From contig JAKSUS010000051.1 in assembly GCA_024408745.1 (NCBI GenBank), positions 1 through 7,827 of the forward strand: DNA of 7,827 nucleotides. The letters are read 5' to 3'. The position numbers and the translations under genes were made by a program. Below are positions 5,701 through 7,827 of this stretch, piece by piece (position 1 is the stretch's first letter; each line of letters starts with the position of its first letter). This DNA is from Candidatus Gastranaerophilales bacterium. Its GTDB lineage: Bacteria > Cyanobacteriota > Vampirovibrionia > Gastranaerophilales > JAILCC01. Below the pieces are notes generated by a model. That model was not told where the DNA came from and made no database searches. It worked only from the letters and a program-made list of their open reading frames with translations.

Positions 5701-5736
5701 GGATGATATGGTTTAAAACATCATTTTATTGGTTTT
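5701..5736 (+). terminator. Possible weak terminator after the phosphatase-like gene
   Basis: ATGAT (5703-5707) pairs with ATCAT (5720-5724), extended by two G-U pairs, ahead of the T-rich TTTATTGGTTTTC. A competing pairing, AAAAC/GTTTT (5715-5719 with 5732-5736), also exists. Both are weak and AT-rich. Confidence 0.25.
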
Positions 5737-5769
5737 CTAAAGTTCGACTAAATAAATTTTATACAATTT

Positions 5770-5800
5770 TTGACAAATTATATCTTTGACGTGGTAAAAT
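5770..5800 (+). promoter_or_regulatory. Putative cstA promoter (TTGACA with extended -10)
   Basis: A perfect -35 TTGACA (5770-5775) is followed at 19 bp by TG-G-TAAAAT, an extended -10 (hexamer 5795-5800). The start would be near 5807, a leader of about 16 nt carrying GGAG (5812-5815), which is 7 nt before the ATG. An 11-bp inverted repeat brackets it. Confidence 0.55.
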
Positions 5801-5809
5801 ATAATTTGT
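5773..5809. promoter_or_regulatory. 11-bp perfect inverted repeat over the cstA promoter (operator candidate)
   Basis: ACAAATTATAT (5773-5783) and ATATAATTTGT (5799-5809) are exact reverse complements with a 15-nt spacer. The left arm overlaps the end of the -35, and the right arm overlaps the end of the -10 and the expected start site. A dimeric regulator bound to both arms would occlude the promoter. Confidence 0.5.
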
Positions 5810-5822
5810 ACGGAGTCAAATA

Positions 5823-7259
5823 ATGATTACATTTTTAACAGGTATTTTAATTTTAATTTTAGGATATATTTTTTATTCAAAATATGCAGAAAAGCAATTT
5901 GGTACTAGTGAGCAAGATACACCTGCAATAAGCAATTATGATGGAGTTGATTATTTACCGCTTTCAACAAAACAGAACATGCTTATACAACTTTTAAATA
6001 TTGCTGGTTTAGGGCCTATTTTGGGAGGAATACAAGGCGTTTTATTCGGACCGATTGCATTTTTATTAATTCCAATCGGCTGTATATTTATGGGTAGTAT
6101 TCACGATTATTTTAGTGGTATGTTATCTATAAGAAATAATGGCGCACAAATCACAGAACTTATCCAAAAATATTTAGGTCAAAATATTTACAAAATTTTT
6201 CTTGTCATAGTTTCCGGTATGCTCTTATTTGTAGGAGCTGTTTTTGTATATACATCCGGAGATATTATTGCTGATGACTTTTTTGGGATAACAAATTTTT
6301 CTCTTGCTAATCCAACAATATTAATCATATATGGAATAATTCTTTTATATTTTATTTTGGCTACATTGTTGCCTATAGATAAGATAATAGGAAGATTTTA
6401 TCCATTCTTTGCAATTATGTTACTTTTAGGTTCGCTGTTTATTGTTATAGGATTTTTTACAAAAGGTGTTAATTTACAAGAATTAAATATTCATCATATC
6501 AATCTAAATCATAACGGTTTGCATATTCTTCCAATGTTTTTTATGACTGTATGTTGTGGCTTATTATCAGGTTTTCATGCTACACAATCAACACTTATTT
6601 CAAGAACATTAAAAAATGAACGCGACGGCAAAAAAGTTTTTTATGGAATGATGTGTAGTGAAAGTCTGATAGCAATGATTTGGGCTGCAGCGGCAATGCA
6701 CGTTTACTCTTTAAACATTATACCTGCAAATCAAATTGGAACTGCATATGTTATTAATGATATTGCAGATACATTTGTAACTCCATGGCTTGCTTTTATA
6801 GTAACACTTGCTGTTGTCATATTGCCGATAACTTCAGGCGATACCGCTTTAAGATCATTAAGGTTAACTATTGCGGATGCAATAAATCTAAAGCAAAATC
6901 TGGTTGTTAACAGATTAAAAATTATTATTCCTATAACTGTTATTATACTTGGGATTTTATTCTGGGCAAAAACCAGCGTAGACAGTTTTCCATTACTTTG
7001 GAGATATTTTACGTTTGGAAATCAATTAATTGCAATCCCAACTTTTATGTACGCTACAATATATTTATATAAAAATAAAAAGAATTATCTTATTACATTA
7101 TTGCCGGGATTATTCTATATATTTATAGTTTCTTCATTCATATACAACAGTAAAATTGGATTTAATTTATCTTATGAAATATCGAATTGGTTTGGTATAT
7201 TAACTACTGTAATATGTTTATTCTTTATTGTAAAAAAAATAAAAAATTCTAACAAATAA
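5823..7259 (+). CDS. cstA: CstA-family carbon starvation / peptide-pyruvate transporter, short form
   Basis: A 478-residue polytopic inner-membrane protein with about 12-14 predicted hydrophobic segments. Family landmarks are in order: DYLPLSTKQ (43-51), LLNIAGLGPILGGIQG (57-72), the cytoplasmic-loop motif GSIHDYFSGMLSIR (91-104), CGLLSGFHATQS (245-256), YGMMCSESLIAMIWAAA (274-290), PITSGDTALRSLRL (335-348) and LWRYFTFGNQ (392-401). Family knowledge: E. coli CstA (701 residues) and its paralogue BtsT import peptides or pyruvate when carbon is limiting. This copy has both conserved regions but is shorter, like many Gram-positive and anaerobe members; the substrate is not decided by sequence. 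GGAG 7 nt upstream fixes the start. The gene has its own promoter bracketed by an 11-bp inverted repeat, so regulated expression is likely. It converges with the GNAT-like gene. Confidence 0.93.
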   Translation: MITFLTGILILILGYIFYSKYAEKQFGTSEQDTPAISNYDGVDYLPLSTKQNMLIQLLNIAGLGPILGGIQGVLFGPIAFLLIPIGCIFMGSIHDYFSGMLSIRNNGAQITELIQKYLGQNIYKIFLVIVSGMLLFVGAVFVYTSGDIIADDFFGITNFSLANPTILIIYGIILLYFILATLLPIDKIIGRFYPFFAIMLLLGSLFIVIGFFTKGVNLQELNIHHINLNHNGLHILPMFFMTVCCGLLSGFHATQSTLISRTLKNERDGKKVFYGMMCSESLIAMIWAAAAMHVYSLNIIPANQIGTAYVINDIADTFVTPWLAFIVTLAVVILPITSGDTALRSLRLTIADAINLKQNLVVNRLKIIIPITVIILGILFWAKTSVDSFPLLWRYFTFGNQLIAIPTFMYATIYLYKNKKNYLITLLPGLFYIFIVSSFIYNSKIGFNLSYEISNWFGILTTVICLFFIVKKIKNSNK

Positions 7260-7311
7260 AAAACTGAATTTAGTGTTTGATATAAGTATTTTTTATTAAA
7301 CAACTTCTAAA
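7255..7311 (-). terminator. Hairpin between convergent cstA and GNAT-like gene
   Basis: GTTTGATA (7275-7282) pairs with TATTAAAC (7294-7301), with one G-U pair. An outer TTTAG/CTAAA (7269-7273 with 7307-7311) extends it. On the minus strand it is followed by AATTCAGTTTTTTATTTG, a fair T-tract, so it should terminate the leftward gene. On the plus strand no T-tract follows. Confidence 0.45.
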
Positions 7312-7332
7312 ATAGTCAACTCCGGAGTAATA

Positions 7333-7827
7333 TTATAAATTTACAATTTGTGACATATTGACAGGATGTGTCTTAAATTCCTGACATGCCATTTCTTTTG
7401 CTGTTTGGGCAATAATTTTATTGCGTCTTGAAGTAGTAATAACCATAGGTATAATCATATCAGAGGAATTAACAAAATTCGGAATTATGTAACTGCTTGT
7501 AGTTTTACTTTTCCATTTCATTCGTTTATCAAAAAATTTCACAAACCCCATTTTTTCATAAAAACTTTGAGCAAAAGAATTCTCAGGTAATTCCGATTTC
7601 AAAAATATATCTTTAAATTTATCTTTTTTAGCGGTTTTAAAGTATTCAAGCATTAAAGCTTTTCCAACGCCTCGTATTTTTGAATTTTTATTTCCCCAGG
7701 TAACGAGCCAATCAATTTCCGTTTCGCCTTTTGCTGCATTGTGTCTTGATGAATAAACAACTTTACCGTTTTCATTTATCTTAGTCATATTAGCAATTAA
7801 CAATCCGTAAGGTTTATCATCATGAAA
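7333..7827 (-). CDS. GNAT-like N-acetyltransferase, 5' end outside the window
   Basis: The reading frame is open to the right edge, so only the last 164 residues are seen. The ATG inside (7788) and the TTG at 7803 are not taken as starts, because the frame continues upstream with the sequence FHDDKPYG. The visible part holds GNAT features: a strand DWLVTW (39-44), the acetyl-CoA loop KIRGVGKAL (50-58, R-x-x-G-x-A type), strand IFLKSEL (74-80), and the motif-B helix and turn FAQSFYEKMGF (85-95). About 65 residues follow beyond the GNAT core (MKWKSKTT onward), rich in Ser, Ile and basic residues and ending in IVNL; I cannot name that tail. I recall similar proteins as a multi-copy family in Gastranaerophilales, but this needs a search. 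Substrate unknown. A hairpin with a T-tract lies just past the stop. Confidence 0.7.
   Translation of the reverse strand, partial: FHDDKPYGLLIANMTKINENGKVVYSSRHNAAKGETEIDWLVTWGNKNSKIRGVGKALMLEYFKTAKKDKFKDIFLKSELPENSFAQSFYEKMGFVKFFDKRMKWKSKTTSSYIIPNFVNSSDMIIPMVITTSRRNKIIAQTAKEMACQEFKTHPVNMSQIVNL

Overview
The window is a strongly AT-rich bacterial chromosomal segment (about one-third G+C by eye). It carries seven protein genes and one tRNA, mostly single genes in alternating orientation rather than operons. The best guess for the source is a gut-type non-photosynthetic cyanobacterial relative (Candidatus Gastranaerophilales / Melainabacteria). The reasons are the very low G+C with clear AAGGAG-type ribosome binding sites, a long SerA with ASB and ACT domains, a GNAT-like protein at the right edge of a style I associate with that lineage, and a phosphatase-like protein whose N-terminus holds an ISFSAKK-type segment that I recall from it. 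This is recall and inference; a low-G+C Firmicute cannot be excluded from the sequence alone.

Left part (1-1795): an XRE-HTH/S24 self-cleaving repressor (plus strand) lies behind an apparent pair of overlapping divergent promoters. One of these fires leftward out of the window, as in a CI/LexA-like switch. Its stop codon overlaps, tail to tail, that of an exported M48 zinc metalloprotease (minus strand). The M48 gene diverges from serA across a spacer that holds a 9-bp inverted repeat.

Middle part (1796-4610): serA (phosphoglycerate dehydrogenase, first step of serine synthesis) and a ferritin gene converge on a strong 14-bp hairpin terminator. The ferritin diverges from ribH (lumazine synthase, penultimate step of riboflavin synthesis). 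Their shared spacer contains an 18-nt near-palindrome inside the predicted ferritin promoter.

Right part (4611-7827): tRNA-Arg(UCU) is followed by a hairpin terminator that competes with a second, longer inverted repeat. Next comes a divergent cysteine-phosphatase-like gene of unknown role, then a short-form CstA peptide/pyruvate-type transporter whose promoter is bracketed by an 11-bp perfect inverted repeat. At the edge lies the 3' part of a GNAT-like acetyltransferase gene on the minus strand.

No insertion sequence, CRISPR array, phage structural gene or defence cassette is visible. The genes are mainly housekeeping (serine, riboflavin, iron storage, carbon uptake) and share no single pathway. 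The most unusual items are the phosphatase-like protein, the mutually exclusive hairpins ahead of it, and the series of operator-like dyads in the intergenic spacers. No gene-free stretch exceeds 300 bases.
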